Positions 30,804 to 39,148 of a stretch of DNA of 64,000 nt are shown one piece after another. The notes under the pieces were generated by a model. It saw only the letters and a list, made by a program, of their open reading frames with translations, did no database searches and was not told the DNA's origin. The stretch's first letter is position 1; each line of letters begins with the position of its first letter. Origin of the DNA: Enterobacter hormaechei ATCC 49162 (GTDB lineage: Bacteria; Pseudomonadota; Gammaproteobacteria; Enterobacterales; Enterobacteriaceae); assembly GCF_001875655.1 (NCBI RefSeq), contig NZ_MKEQ01000001.1:1426001-1490000 (forward strand). The letters run 5' to 3'. The translations under genes were made by a program, and so were the position numbers.

Positions 30804-30825
30804 TTATGTGATCACTTTCACCGAT
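30804..30825 (-). promoter_or_regulatory. Probable CRP site for mngAB
   Basis: TGTGATCACTTTCACC matches TGTGA-N6-TCACA with one changed base, 58 bp upstream of mngA, as expected for a catabolite-controlled PTS operon. Confidence 0.65.
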
Positions 30826-30833
30826 GTCGGATA

Positions 30834-30913
30834 TTTGTATTTAATTTGTATTATTTACAACGCCCCCTAACGGTGCATAATTAGCGAGAATAGTATTAAG
30901 AAAACAATACAAA
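30834..30913. promoter_or_regulatory. Candidate MngR operators in the mngA-mngR divergent region
   Basis: TTTGTATT occurs at 30834 and 30845 (one helical turn apart) and inverted as AATACAAA at 30906, just before mngR. The repeated element is a plausible GntR/HutC-type site for self- and operon repression. Inferred from repetition and position only. Confidence 0.45.
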
Positions 30914-30924
30914 AACGGAATAAC

Positions 30925-31641
30925 ATGACCCGTAAACCGATGTACCGACAGATTGCAGATGCGTTGCGCCAGCACATTCAGGAGGGCGAACTCAAGCCCG
31001 GGGATGCGTTACCCACCGAATCCACCCTTCAGGAGGCGTACGGCGTCAGCCGCGTCACGGTGCGTCAGGCGCTTAAGCTGCTCACCGAGCAAAACATCAT
31101 TGAGAGCATTCAGGGCAGCGGATCGTATGTGAAGGAGGAGCGGGTCAATTACGACATTTATCAGCTCACCAGCTTTTACGAAAAACTCGCGGACCGGAAC
31201 GTTGAAACCCACAGCGATGTGCAGATTTTTGAAGTTGTGAAAGCGGATGCCCCCCTGGCGCAGACGCTGCTGCTGGCAACGGGCGAAAAAGTGTGGCACG
31301 TCAAACGCGTGCGCTTTATCAAGCAAAAACCGGTGACGCTGGAAGAGACATGGATGCCGCTCGCGCTTTTTCCTGACCTGACCTGGGAAGTGATGGAAAA
31401 TTCCAAATATCACTACATTGAGCAGATCAAAAAAATGGTTATCGATCGCAGCGAACAGGAGATCGTCCCGGTCATGCCGGATGAAGACGTGATCGCCGCG
31501 CTGGGGATTGATCCCGCCAAACCGATCCTGGAAAAAATTTCGCGCGGCTTTCTCAAAGATGGCCGAGTTTTTGAATATAGCCGCAACAGTTTTAAAAGCG
31601 AAGATTACCGCTTCACGTTAATTGCGCGTCGTCATCACTAA
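30925..31641 (+). CDS. mngR: Transcriptional repressor MngR (GntR/HutC family)
   Basis: 238 residues: N-terminal GntR winged helix-turn-helix (about 1-70; MTRKPMYRQIADALRQHIQE, LPTESTLQEAYGVSRVTVRQAL) and a C-terminal UTRA ligand-binding domain (about 90-235; KPVTLEETWMPLALFPDL and RVFEYSRNSFKSEDYRFTL). The E. coli protein represses mngAB and responds to a mannosylglycerate-pathway metabolite. Divergent from mngA with a 175-bp shared control region. A stem (ATGCCCTGT / ACAGGGCAT) lies 6 bp after its stop, without a U-run. Confidence 0.94.
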   Translation: MTRKPMYRQIADALRQHIQEGELKPGDALPTESTLQEAYGVSRVTVRQALKLLTEQNIIESIQGSGSYVKEERVNYDIYQLTSFYEKLADRNVETHSDVQIFEVVKADAPLAQTLLLATGEKVWHVKRVRFIKQKPVTLEETWMPLALFPDLTWEVMENSKYHYIEQIKKMVIDRSEQEIVPVMPDEDVIAALGIDPAKPILEKISRGFLKDGRVFEYSRNSFKSEDYRFTLIARRHH

Positions 31642-31754
31642 AATTTATGCCCTGTATAACAACAGGGCATAATAATTAATAGGATGAAATATTTCTTTGT
31701 GTACCTTTTTGTAAGGGCTGACAAAAATAGTATTTACGAAACAAATAACATACA

Positions 31755-31771
31755 GTGAGCGTGCTCACGCT
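31755..31771. promoter_or_regulatory. Overlapping palindromes upstream of the alkylsulfatase gene
   Basis: GTGAGC-GT-GCTCAC and AGCGTG-CT-CACGCT interlock within 17 bp, about 130 bp before a TATAAT at 31901-31906 that has no good -35 element. This could be an activator or repressor site. The remaining 31672-31971 is AT-rich and shows no gene. Confidence 0.4.
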
Positions 31772-31971
31772 TATTATTCTGATTTTGACAAAGCCCACGC
31801 CTTTACCCCTTATCCACGCTGGCTTTCCGTTATTCATTCGCTAAAGCAATAAATTGCCGCGCTTTTGTTTATAAGGCGAACGGTTCATACTACTCGCGGA
31901 TATAATATCTCTTTTCCGATTTCATTATGCCTCATTCTCAGCGTGGTTTTTTACACAAAGGGATTCAGGAT

Positions 31972-33927
31972 ATGAAACTCAAGAAAATAGCTTTCCTCAT
32001 GCTTACCCTGGCGGTATCCGGGCAGGTCTGCGCGACCCGCGTCGCCCCCGCAGCCTCTGCGTACACCCGTGAAAACAACGCGGCGATGTATCAGAAGCTT
32101 AATTTCAACGACAAGCGCGATATCGACGATGCAAAACGTGGATTTATCGCCACCATCGATCCTTTAATAATAAAAAAAGACAACGGCAAACCGGTTGTTA
32201 ACCTTGAAAACTGGTCATTTTTAAAAGGTGAAGCACCCGATACCGTTAACCCTTCACTCTGGCGCCATGCGCAGTTAAATAATATTAACGGTCTCTTTAA
32301 AGTGACCGACCGCGTATATCAAATACGCGGCATCGATATTTCAAATATGACCATCATAGAAGGCGATAGCGGATTAATTATCATCGACCCACTGGTTATT
32401 CCCGAGTCCGCGCGCGCCGGGCTGGAACTGTATTATCAGCATCGGCCTAAAAAACCGGTTGTCGCGGTGATTTATTCCCATAGCCACCTCGACCACTTTG
32501 GCGGCGTCAAAGGCATGGTGTCCGAAACGGATGTGAAAAGCGGCAAAGTCAAAATATATGCGCCCGAAGGGTTTGTGGAAGAAGCCGCCAGCGAAAACTT
32601 CCTGGCCGGTAACGCGATGAGTCGTCGCGCGCTTTATATGTACGCGATGATGGTCAAACCCAGCGCTGTAGGCCAGGTGGACGATGGGATCGGTAAAACT
32701 ATCGCCACCAGCAAAAACACGCTCATCACCCCCACCAATATCATTAGCCAGCCCGAGCAGCGCGAAAACATTGACGGCGTTGAGGTGAATTTTATGCTCG
32801 CGCCGGGCGCAGAAGCGCCATCAGAAATGATGATGTGGTTCCCACAGTTCAAAGTGTTTGATGGCTCCGAACTCTTCAACGCCACGATGCATAACCTCTA
32901 TACCCTGCGTGGTGCGAAAGCCCGCAGCGCCGTTAACTGGTGGAAAGCGCTGGATAAAGCGCTGATAAAATATGGCGATCAGGCGGAGATCGCGCTCAGC
33001 CAGCATCTGTGGCCCGTCTGGGATAATGCGCGGGTCAAAGATTACATCGCCTCTCAGCGCGACATGTACAAATACATCAACGATCAGTCGCTGAATCTCA
33101 TCAACAAAGGCTACAACATGGATGAAGTGGCTGAAAAACTTACCCTGCCAGACAGCATCGGCAAACGGTGGTCTAACCGGGGCTACTACGGCTCGCTCAG
33201 CCATAACGCTAAAGCAATGTATATGTTTTACATGGGCTGGTATGACAGCAACCCCGCTAATTTGAACCCCCTTCCGGAGAAAGAGGTCGCCCCGAGATAT
33301 GTTCGCCTGATGGGAGGCGAGGAAAAGGTGTATCAGCAGGCGAAACAGGCGGCGGACAGCGGGAATTATCGTTGGGCGGCGCAGCTGCTGAATCATCTCA
33401 TTTTCGCCAATCCTGATAACAAGCAGGCGAAAGATCTTCAGGCCGACATATTTACCCAACTGGGTTATCAAAGCGAAAACGCCATCTGGCGCAATGAATA
33501 TCTCAGCGGTGCGAAAGAACTTCGTGATGGCGTTCCTGTCCTGCCGGTCGCCAGTACGCTGGACAGCGATTTAACCGCCAGCATCCCGCCTGAAACCCTG
33601 CTTGATTATATGGGCGTGACGTTAAACGGTCCGAAAGCGGACGGCAAAACCCTTCGTTTTAACTGGACCGTGCCTGAAGGCGACACCTACGGCGTGGAGC
33701 TGAATAACAGCGTGATTATTTATCGCAAAGGGCAGCCATTTACCGATGCGGCATTTAGCCTCAAAGCCAATGTCGTCGATGTGGCGCGGCTGATAAGCCA
33801 TAGCGCGCCCGTGGATAAAATCCTCAATGATGGCACGGTATCGATGAAGGGTAACCCGCAGAAACTGGACGAATTACTCGCCCTGCTGGATGTCTTCCCG
33901 CAAATGTTCAATATCGTCACCCCGTAA
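31972..33927 (+). CDS. Secreted metallo-beta-lactamase-fold alkylsulfatase (SdsA1/YjcS type)
   Basis: 651 residues. Signal peptide MKLKKIAFLMLTLAVSGQVC with cleavage after residue 21, so periplasmic. The binuclear-zinc motif VIYSHSHLDHFGG gives ligands His170, His172, Asp174 and His175; LWRHAQLNNINGLFKVTD and GSELFNATMHNLYTLRGAKARS are typical of linear alkylsulfatases. A middle dimerisation region is followed by a C-terminal SCP-2-like domain (about 540-651). Family enzymes hydrolyse primary alkyl sulfates such as dodecyl sulfate. Resembles E. coli YjcS, but E. coli lacks a gene here. Followed at 64 bp by two probable outer-membrane proteins. Confidence 0.85.
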   Translation: MKLKKIAFLMLTLAVSGQVCATRVAPAASAYTRENNAAMYQKLNFNDKRDIDDAKRGFIATIDPLIIKKDNGKPVVNLENWSFLKGEAPDTVNPSLWRHAQLNNINGLFKVTDRVYQIRGIDISNMTIIEGDSGLIIIDPLVIPESARAGLELYYQHRPKKPVVAVIYSHSHLDHFGGVKGMVSETDVKSGKVKIYAPEGFVEEAASENFLAGNAMSRRALYMYAMMVKPSAVGQVDDGIGKTIATSKNTLITPTNIISQPEQRENIDGVEVNFMLAPGAEAPSEMMMWFPQFKVFDGSELFNATMHNLYTLRGAKARSAVNWWKALDKALIKYGDQAEIALSQHLWPVWDNARVKDYIASQRDMYKYINDQSLNLINKGYNMDEVAEKLTLPDSIGKRWSNRGYYGSLSHNAKAMYMFYMGWYDSNPANLNPLPEKEVAPRYVRLMGGEEKVYQQAKQAADSGNYRWAAQLLNHLIFANPDNKQAKDLQADIFTQLGYQSENAIWRNEYLSGAKELRDGVPVLPVASTLDSDLTASIPPETLLDYMGVTLNGPKADGKTLRFNWTVPEGDTYGVELNNSVIIYRKGQPFTDAAFSLKANVVDVARLISHSAPVDKILNDGTVSMKGNPQKLDELLALLDVFPQMFNIVTP

Positions 33928-33991
33928 ACGCTGACGGCTCCCGCCTTTAGCGGGCGGGAGCCGTGCGCAATAAAAATAACAGGAGGGCTTT

Positions 33992-34915
33992 ATGCGAAGC
34001 TCTGAGCGTAACCTTTTGGTCGCCATTATTGTTTTGATAGTGGGGATGCTGCTCGTCCTATTGCCGGTCTATGTGCGCGCCGATAATGCCCGCGACTGGC
34101 AAAACCTGCCTAAAGATAAGAACCTGGTTTTTGGTTACTACAATAATATTCACACCAACACCTCCATTGACAGCGCCCTGCCCGTGGACGGCGCGAGCGT
34201 TGATGCCGATCTCTACCTGCTGCGCTATGCCCGCTCTTTTGATATTGACGGGCGAATATCGGCGATACAGATCATTCAACCTTACGCCAGCGTGACGGCC
34301 TCGCTCGATAACGCCCGTTATTTCACCGGATCGTTGAGCCATGAAAATCTCGGGGATACGCAGGTTATTTTTGCCCATAACCTGTTTGGTGCCCCCGCGC
34401 TAAGCGAAGAGGAGTTTCGCCGCTGGCAGCCTGGAATGTTTCTCAGCGCCGCCATGTGGCTCACGTTACCGACCGGCGACTACGATAGCAGTAATACGAT
34501 CAACATCGGTGCGAACCGCTGGTCCTTTAAGCCGGAACTGGCCTTTGGTGTGCCCATCGGCGCAAGCTGGCTGGAGCTGAACAGTTGGGTAAGTTTTTAC
34601 ACCGACAATAAAGACTATCAGCAAAATAGCCGCCTTGAGCAGCGTCCGCTCTACACGCTGGAAGGCCACTGGAGCTATACGCTCTCCCCCGCGCTGTGGC
34701 TGTCATTAGACGGAAGCTGGGCAAAAGGCGGTGAAACCCGCGTCGATGGGCAGTTACAGGACGATGAGCAAGAAAACGTGCTGCTGGGCGGTTCTGTCGG
34801 TTTTATGCTTACCCCGCACTTTGGCGGAATGGTCGCTTACACCGATACAGCCAAACATCGCGATGCCTCGCCTGACGTCACCACGTGGACCTTCAGGCTC
34901 CAGTATCTCTGGTAA
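33992..34915 (+). CDS. Probable outer-membrane beta-barrel protein (Phenol_MetA_deg-like)
   Basis: 307 residues with an unusually long N-terminal hydrophobic signal (about 1-30, ending YVRA). The mature part alternates polar and aromatic residues as in beta-barrels, including FLSAAMWLTLPTGDYDSSN, IGANRWSFKPELAFGVP, WSYTLSPALWLSLDGSW and a terminal TFRLQYLW ending in an aromatic residue. These patterns are those of the MetA-pathway-of-phenol-degradation family, thought to be outer-membrane channels for hydrophobic substrates. GGAGG ribosome site. Substrate unknown; the sulfatase neighbour suggests surfactant or its alcohol product (inference). Confidence 0.65.
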   Translation: MRSSERNLLVAIIVLIVGMLLVLLPVYVRADNARDWQNLPKDKNLVFGYYNNIHTNTSIDSALPVDGASVDADLYLLRYARSFDIDGRISAIQIIQPYASVTASLDNARYFTGSLSHENLGDTQVIFAHNLFGAPALSEEEFRRWQPGMFLSAAMWLTLPTGDYDSSNTINIGANRWSFKPELAFGVPIGASWLELNSWVSFYTDNKDYQQNSRLEQRPLYTLEGHWSYTLSPALWLSLDGSWAKGGETRVDGQLQDDEQENVLLGGSVGFMLTPHFGGMVAYTDTAKHRDASPDVTTWTFRLQYLW

Positions 34916-34928
34916 GGAGACAACGCCG

Positions 34929-35702
34929 ATGCGCTGTATAACAGTTATTCTCGCGCTGCTGGGCGCGTTGCCAGGGCTGTGCCTGGCGGAGGAGACGGAT
35001 GCCGTAGAAAAAGCGACCAATCCGTTACATCTGTCCACGTCCATTGCGCTTCAGGACTATTACACCCCGCAGCTTTACGGTAGCGATCAGCACACCAACG
35101 ATACCCTGCTACGCGCAACCGTGCCGATTGCCGCTAACGACTGGGTGCCTGTGCCGCAGATCCTGCGCATGACTGTCCCGCTCGCTACCCGCCCCCAGCC
35201 CGGCAGCGGTTACAGCACCGGGTTAGGTGATATCAATCTGTTCGATATTTTTCTGCTTAAACAGGAAGGCGTCAAAATCGGTGTTGGCCCGCTAATCACG
35301 GCCTCTTCCGCCTCGGAAGACGAACTGGGAAGCGGCAAATGGCAGGCGGGGTTATCCGCTATCGCCATCAAATCCAGCCCCCGGTGGATGGCGGGTACGC
35401 TGGTGCAGTGGCAAAAAAGTTTTGCAGGCGATGGCGAACGTGATGACGTTGAAACAGGGACGTTTCAGCCCATCGTGGTCTATAAATTGCCAAAAGGCTG
35501 GTATTTACGCACTTCCGGCATCTGGACCTGGAATATGAAAAGTGACGATTATTCTATTCCACTCGGGTTTGGCGGCGGACGCGCCTGGCCGATAGGAGAT
35601 AAGGTGATGAGCGCGTTTGTGGAGCCGCAATGGACCGTGGCGCATAAAGGGGACTATTTACCGGAGTTCACCCTTTTCGCCGGGGTCAGCGTGACGTTAT
35701 AA
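34929..35702 (+). CDS. Second probable outer-membrane beta-barrel protein
   Basis: 257 residues. Signal peptide MRCITVILALLGALPGLCLA, cleavage near residue 20. Barrel-like strands: LRMTVPLATRPQPGSGYSTGLGDINLFDIFLLK, VGPLITASSAS, WQAGLSAIAIKSSPRWMAGTLVQWQ and TFQPIVVYKLPKGWYLRTSGIW. Pattern agrees with the same Phenol_MetA_deg/transporter group as the preceding gene but is not a close copy of it. Starts 13 bp after that gene with AAGGAG, so cotranscribed. The frame continues upstream but without a signal or ribosome site. Confidence 0.65.
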   Translation: MRCITVILALLGALPGLCLAEETDAVEKATNPLHLSTSIALQDYYTPQLYGSDQHTNDTLLRATVPIAANDWVPVPQILRMTVPLATRPQPGSGYSTGLGDINLFDIFLLKQEGVKIGVGPLITASSASEDELGSGKWQAGLSAIAIKSSPRWMAGTLVQWQKSFAGDGERDDVETGTFQPIVVYKLPKGWYLRTSGIWTWNMKSDDYSIPLGFGGGRAWPIGDKVMSAFVEPQWTVAHKGDYLPEFTLFAGVSVTL

Positions 35703-35725
35703 AAAAAAGGCCGCTTTCAGCGGCC
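35700..35725 (-). terminator. Terminator of the sdh-suc operon
   Basis: GGCCGC / GCGGCC stem, 5-nt loop, T8 on the suc strand. Convergent with the outer-membrane protein gene at 35702. Confidence 0.9.
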
Positions 35726-35786
35726 AACCATGTCGAAACGGACATTTTTATACTTCAACGCTCCCCGTCCGGGGAGCAGAGAGGAC
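35701..35786 (-). ncRNA. sdhX: Probable SdhX (RybD) 3'-UTR small RNA
   Basis: The sucD 3' UTR is about 85 nt and holds two hairpins: GCTCCCC/GGGGAGC (35760-35777) and the terminal GGCCGC/GCGGCC terminator. In E. coli and Salmonella an Hfq-bound sRNA (SdhX) is cut by RNase E from this same place and represses ackA. The location and layout agree; I could not compare the sequence base by base. Confidence 0.5.
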
Positions 35787-36656
35787 TTACTTAATGATGG
35801 ATTTCAGTGCTTCGCCGATATCCGCCAGGCTGCGAACGGTTTTCACGCCTGCGGCTTCCAGCGCTGCGAATTTCTCATCAGCCGTACCTTTACCGCCAGC
35901 GATAATCGCGCCTGCGTGACCCATACGCTTGCCTTTCGGCGCGGTCACACCCGCGATGTAACCGACGACCGGCTTGGTTACGTGATCTTTGATATAAGCC
36001 GCCGCTTCTTCTTCCGCGCTACCACCGATTTCACCGATCATCACGATCGCTTCAGTCTGTGGATCTTCCTGGAACAGCTTCAGGATGTCGATGAAGTTAG
36101 AGCCAGGGATCGGGTCACCGCCGATGCCCACGCAGGTGGACTGGCCGAAACCGTAATCGGTGGTCTGCTTAACCGCTTCATAGGTCAGGGTGCCGGAACG
36201 GGAAACGATACCCACTTTACCCGGCTTGTGAATGTGCCCCGGCATGATGCCGATTTTGCATTCGCCCGGGGTGATAACGCCTGGGCAGTTCGGGCCGATC
36301 ATGCGCACGCCAGCTTCGTCCAGCTTCACCTTCACGGTCAGCATATCCAGCGTCGGGATACCTTCGGTGATGGTGATGATCAGTTTGATGCCTGCGTCGA
36401 TCGCTTCCAGAATGGAGTCTTTGCAGAACGGCGCCGGAACGTAGATGACGGTCGCGGTTGCGCCCGTTGCTTCTACCGCTTCACGCACGGTGTTGAACAC
36501 CGGCAGGCCCAGGTGCGTGGTGCCGCCTTTACCTGGCGTTACGCCGCCAACCATCTGCGTGCCGTAGGCAATCGCCTGTTCAGAGTGGAAAGTCCCCTGG
36601 CTACCGGTGAAGCCCTGGCAGATAACCTTGGTATCTTTATTAATTAAAACTGACAT
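35787..36656 (-). CDS. sucD: Succinyl-CoA synthetase alpha subunit SucD
   Basis: 289 residues. N-terminal Rossmann CoA-binding domain ([19 protein letters not shown], about 10-28). The phosphorylated His lies in [21 protein letters not shown] (His246 in the E. coli numbering). [14 protein letters not shown] is the other family signature. Pairs with SucC to make succinate, ATP and CoA from succinyl-CoA. Start overlaps the sucC stop by 1 bp. Confidence 0.98.
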   Translation of the reverse strand: MSVLINKDTKVICQGFTGSQGTFHSEQAIAYGTQMVGGVTPGKGGTTHLGLPVFNTVREAVEATGATATVIYVPAPFCKDSILEAIDAGIKLIITITEGIPTLDMLTVKVKLDEAGVRMIGPNCPGVITPGECKIGIMPGHIHKPGKVGIVSRSGTLTYEAVKQTTDYGFGQSTCVGIGGDPIPGSNFIDILKLFQEDPQTEAIVMIGEIGGSAEEEAAAYIKDHVTKPVVGYIAGVTAPKGKRMGHAGAIIAGGKGTADEKFAALEAAGVKTVRSLADIGEALKSIIK

Positions 36657-37822
36657 TATTTCCCCTCCACTGCGGCAACAACCTGCTGAGCTGCATCCGT
36701 CAGACTTTTCGCTGCAATAATATTCAGGCCGCTGTCAGCCAGTTTTTTCGCGCCGAGTTCAGCGTTGTTCCCTTCCAGACGAACCACAACCGGAACGTTA
36801 ACACCCACTTCTTCTACCGCACCGATAATGCCGTCAGCAATCAGGTCGCAACGGACGATGCCGCCGAAGATGTTAACCAGTACCGCTTTAACGTTGTCGT
36901 CAGAGAGGATGATTTTGAACGCTTCGGTTACGCGCTCTTTGGTTGCGCCACCGCCCACGTCGAGGAAGTTTGCCGGCTCACCGCCGTGCAGCTTAACGAT
37001 GTCCATGGTGCCCATTGCCAGGCCCGCACCGTTAACCATGCAGCCGATGTTGCCATCCAGCGCCACGTAGTTCAGCTCCCACTGTGCAGCCTGCGCTTCA
37101 CGCGGATCTTCCTGAGACTGGTCGCGCATTTCGCGCAGATCCGGCTGGCGGAACAAGGCGTTGCCGTCAGCGCCCAGTTTGCCGTCGAGGCAGATCAGGT
37201 CGCCCTGGGTGGTGATCACCAGCGGGTTGATCTCGATCAGCGCCAGATCGCGCTCCAGGAAGATCGTTGCCAGACCCATGAAGATCTTGGTGAACTGCTG
37301 AACCAGTTTACCTTCCAGACCCAGTTTGAATGCCAGCTCGCGACCCTGGTAAGGCATTGGGCCTGCCAGCGGATCGATAGCCACTTTGTGGATCAGGTGT
37401 GGGGTCTCTTCCGCCACTTTTTCGATTTCCACGCCGCCTTCGGTAGACGCCATGAACACCACGCGACGGGAGCTACGGTCAACAACCGCGCCCAGGTACA
37501 GTTCTTTCGCGATGTCGGTCGCCGCTTCCACCAGGATCTGGTTAACCGGCTGGCCGTTCGCATCTGTCTGGTAGGTCACCAGACGCTTGCCGAGCCAATG
37601 TTCAGCAAACGCACGAATCTCTTCTTTGCTCTTAACAACCTTCACACCGCCCGCTTTACCACGGCCACCAGCGTGAACCTGACACTTAACTACCCACGGG
37701 CCGGAACCGATTTTAGATGCGGCTTCTTCTGCTTCACGCGGGGTAGTACAGGCATAACCCACCGGAGCCGGTAAGCCATACCGGGCAAACAGCTGTTTGG
37801 CCTGATATTCATGTAAGTTCAT
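36656..37822 (-). CDS. sucC: Succinyl-CoA synthetase beta subunit SucC
   Basis: 388 residues, same as E. coli. ATP-grasp domain (about 1-240) with [19 protein letters not shown] (about 45-63) and metal/phosphate residues in [12 protein letters not shown] (about 194-205). The C-terminal domain with [34 protein letters not shown] contacts the SucD phosphohistidine. Separated from sucB by 85 bp that hold a REP-like element. Confidence 0.98.
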   Translation of the reverse strand: MNLHEYQAKQLFARYGLPAPVGYACTTPREAEEAASKIGSGPWVVKCQVHAGGRGKAGGVKVVKSKEEIRAFAEHWLGKRLVTYQTDANGQPVNQILVEAATDIAKELYLGAVVDRSSRRVVFMASTEGGVEIEKVAEETPHLIHKVAIDPLAGPMPYQGRELAFKLGLEGKLVQQFTKIFMGLATIFLERDLALIEINPLVITTQGDLICLDGKLGADGNALFRQPDLREMRDQSQEDPREAQAAQWELNYVALDGNIGCMVNGAGLAMGTMDIVKLHGGEPANFLDVGGGATKERVTEAFKIILSDDNVKAVLVNIFGGIVRCDLIADGIIGAVEEVGVNVPVVVRLEGNNAELGAKKLADSGLNIIAAKSLTDAAQQVVAAVEGK

Positions 37823-37864
37823 GTGTTCTATCCATCCTTCAGGTAATCGTTAGGTAGTGCTTTT

Positions 37865-37895
37865 GTAGGCCCGGCAAGCAACGCGCCGCCGGGCA
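37865..37895. repeat. REP-like palindrome between sucB and sucC
   Basis: GCCCGGC and GCCGGGC arms 12 bp apart with a GCAACGCGCC centre, REP-type. REP elements inside operons often stabilise the upstream mRNA. Confidence 0.6.
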
Positions 37896-37907
37896 AGACT
37901 GCAAAAA

Positions 37908-39134
37908 CTAGACGTCCAGCAGCAGACGCGTTGGATCTTCCAGCAGCTCTTTAATGGCAACCAGGAAGCCCACGGACTCGCGGCCATCGATCAGGCGGTG
38001 ATCGTAAGAGAGCGCCAGATACATCATTGGCAGGATCTCCACTTTACCGTCTACCGCCATCGGGCGATCTTTAATGGCATGCATACCCAGGATCGCGCTC
38101 TGCGGCGGGTTGATGATCGGGGTAGACATCAGCGAGCCAAATACGCCGCCGTTGGTAATGGTGAAGTTACCGCCGGTCAGGTCTTCTACGGTCAGCTTGC
38201 CGTCGCGGCCTTTCACGGCCAGCTCTTTGATTTTCTTCTCGATGTCAGCCATACCCAGGGTGTCCACGTCACGCAGAACCGGGGTCACCAGGCCGCGTGG
38301 GGTAGAAACCGCCATGCTGACGTCGAAGTAGTTGTGGTAAACCACGTCATCGCCATCGATAGACGCGTTCACTTCCGGGTAGCGTTTCAGCGCTTCAACG
38401 ACCGCTTTCACGTAGAAGGACATGAAGCCCAGACGGATACCGTGACGTTTTTCAAACGCGTCACCGTACTGCTTGCGCAGGTCCATGATTGGCTTCATGT
38501 TCACTTCGTTGAAGGTGGTCAGCATCGCGGTGGAGTTTTTCGCTTCCAGCAGACGCTCGGCCACGCGCTTACGCAGGCGGGTCATCGGCACGCGTTTTTC
38601 GCTACGTGCGCCCAGCGCTGGCTGTGCCGCTGGTGCTGCCGCAGGCGCTTTCGCTTCTGCTTTCGCCTCAGAAGGCGCTTTTGCCAGATGCTTGTCGATG
38701 TCTTCGCGCGTCAGACGGCCACCTACGCCGGTGCCTTTGATGGCTGCCGGGTCGAGGCTGTGCTCAGCCAGCAGGCGACGGATCGCCGGGCTGAGCGCGT
38801 CGTTGCTTTGCTCTTCCAGAGACGCCTGCTGGCGCTGGGCCGGGGTAGACGCTTTCTCTTCAGATTTGGCGCTGGACTCTTTGCCCGCGCTGTTGCCTTC
38901 ACGCAGGCGACCCAGGATCTGGCGAGAGGTGACGGTCGTACCTTCATCTTCCAGGACTGCATCCAGAATGCCATCCGCTGAAGCCGGTACTTCCAGTACC
39001 ACTTTGTCAGTTTCGATTTCTACCAGCACTTCGTCACGGGTTACCGCGTCGCCTGGTTTTTTGTGCCAGGTGGCGACGGTTGCATCTGCTACGGACTCAG
39101 GCAGGTCGGGAACAAGAATATCTACGCTACTCAT
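37908..39134 (-). CDS. sucB: Dihydrolipoyl succinyltransferase (E2) SucB
   Basis: Core of 2-oxoglutarate dehydrogenase. 408 residues (E. coli 405). Lipoyl domain (about 1-80, lipoylated Lys in [14 protein letters not shown]), an Ala/Pro/Glu/Lys linker, the E1/E3-binding domain (about 113-150, [20 protein letters not shown]), a second linker, and the catalytic domain with [16 protein letters not shown] (His and Asp catalytic, near 375-380). 14 bp after sucA. Confidence 0.97.
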   Translation of the reverse strand: MSSVDILVPDLPESVADATVATWHKKPGDAVTRDEVLVEIETDKVVLEVPASADGILDAVLEDEGTTVTSRQILGRLREGNSAGKESSAKSEEKASTPAQRQQASLEEQSNDALSPAIRRLLAEHSLDPAAIKGTGVGGRLTREDIDKHLAKAPSEAKAEAKAPAAAPAAQPALGARSEKRVPMTRLRKRVAERLLEAKNSTAMLTTFNEVNMKPIMDLRKQYGDAFEKRHGIRLGFMSFYVKAVVEALKRYPEVNASIDGDDVVYHNYFDVSMAVSTPRGLVTPVLRDVDTLGMADIEKKIKELAVKGRDGKLTVEDLTGGNFTITNGGVFGSLMSTPIINPPQSAILGMHAIKDRPMAVDGKVEILPMMYLALSYDHRLIDGRESVGFLVAIKELLEDPTRLLLDV

Positions 39135-39148
39135 TATGTATCCTTTAA

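Noticed and set aside
31972..35702. Alkylsulfatase block as a recent mobile insertion
   Set aside because: No transposase, integrase, flanking direct repeat or obviously different base composition; it may be old accessory DNA or lost from E. coli.
36986..37774. 262-codon frame antisense to sucC
   Set aside because: Mirror of a fully conserved gene, no protein features.
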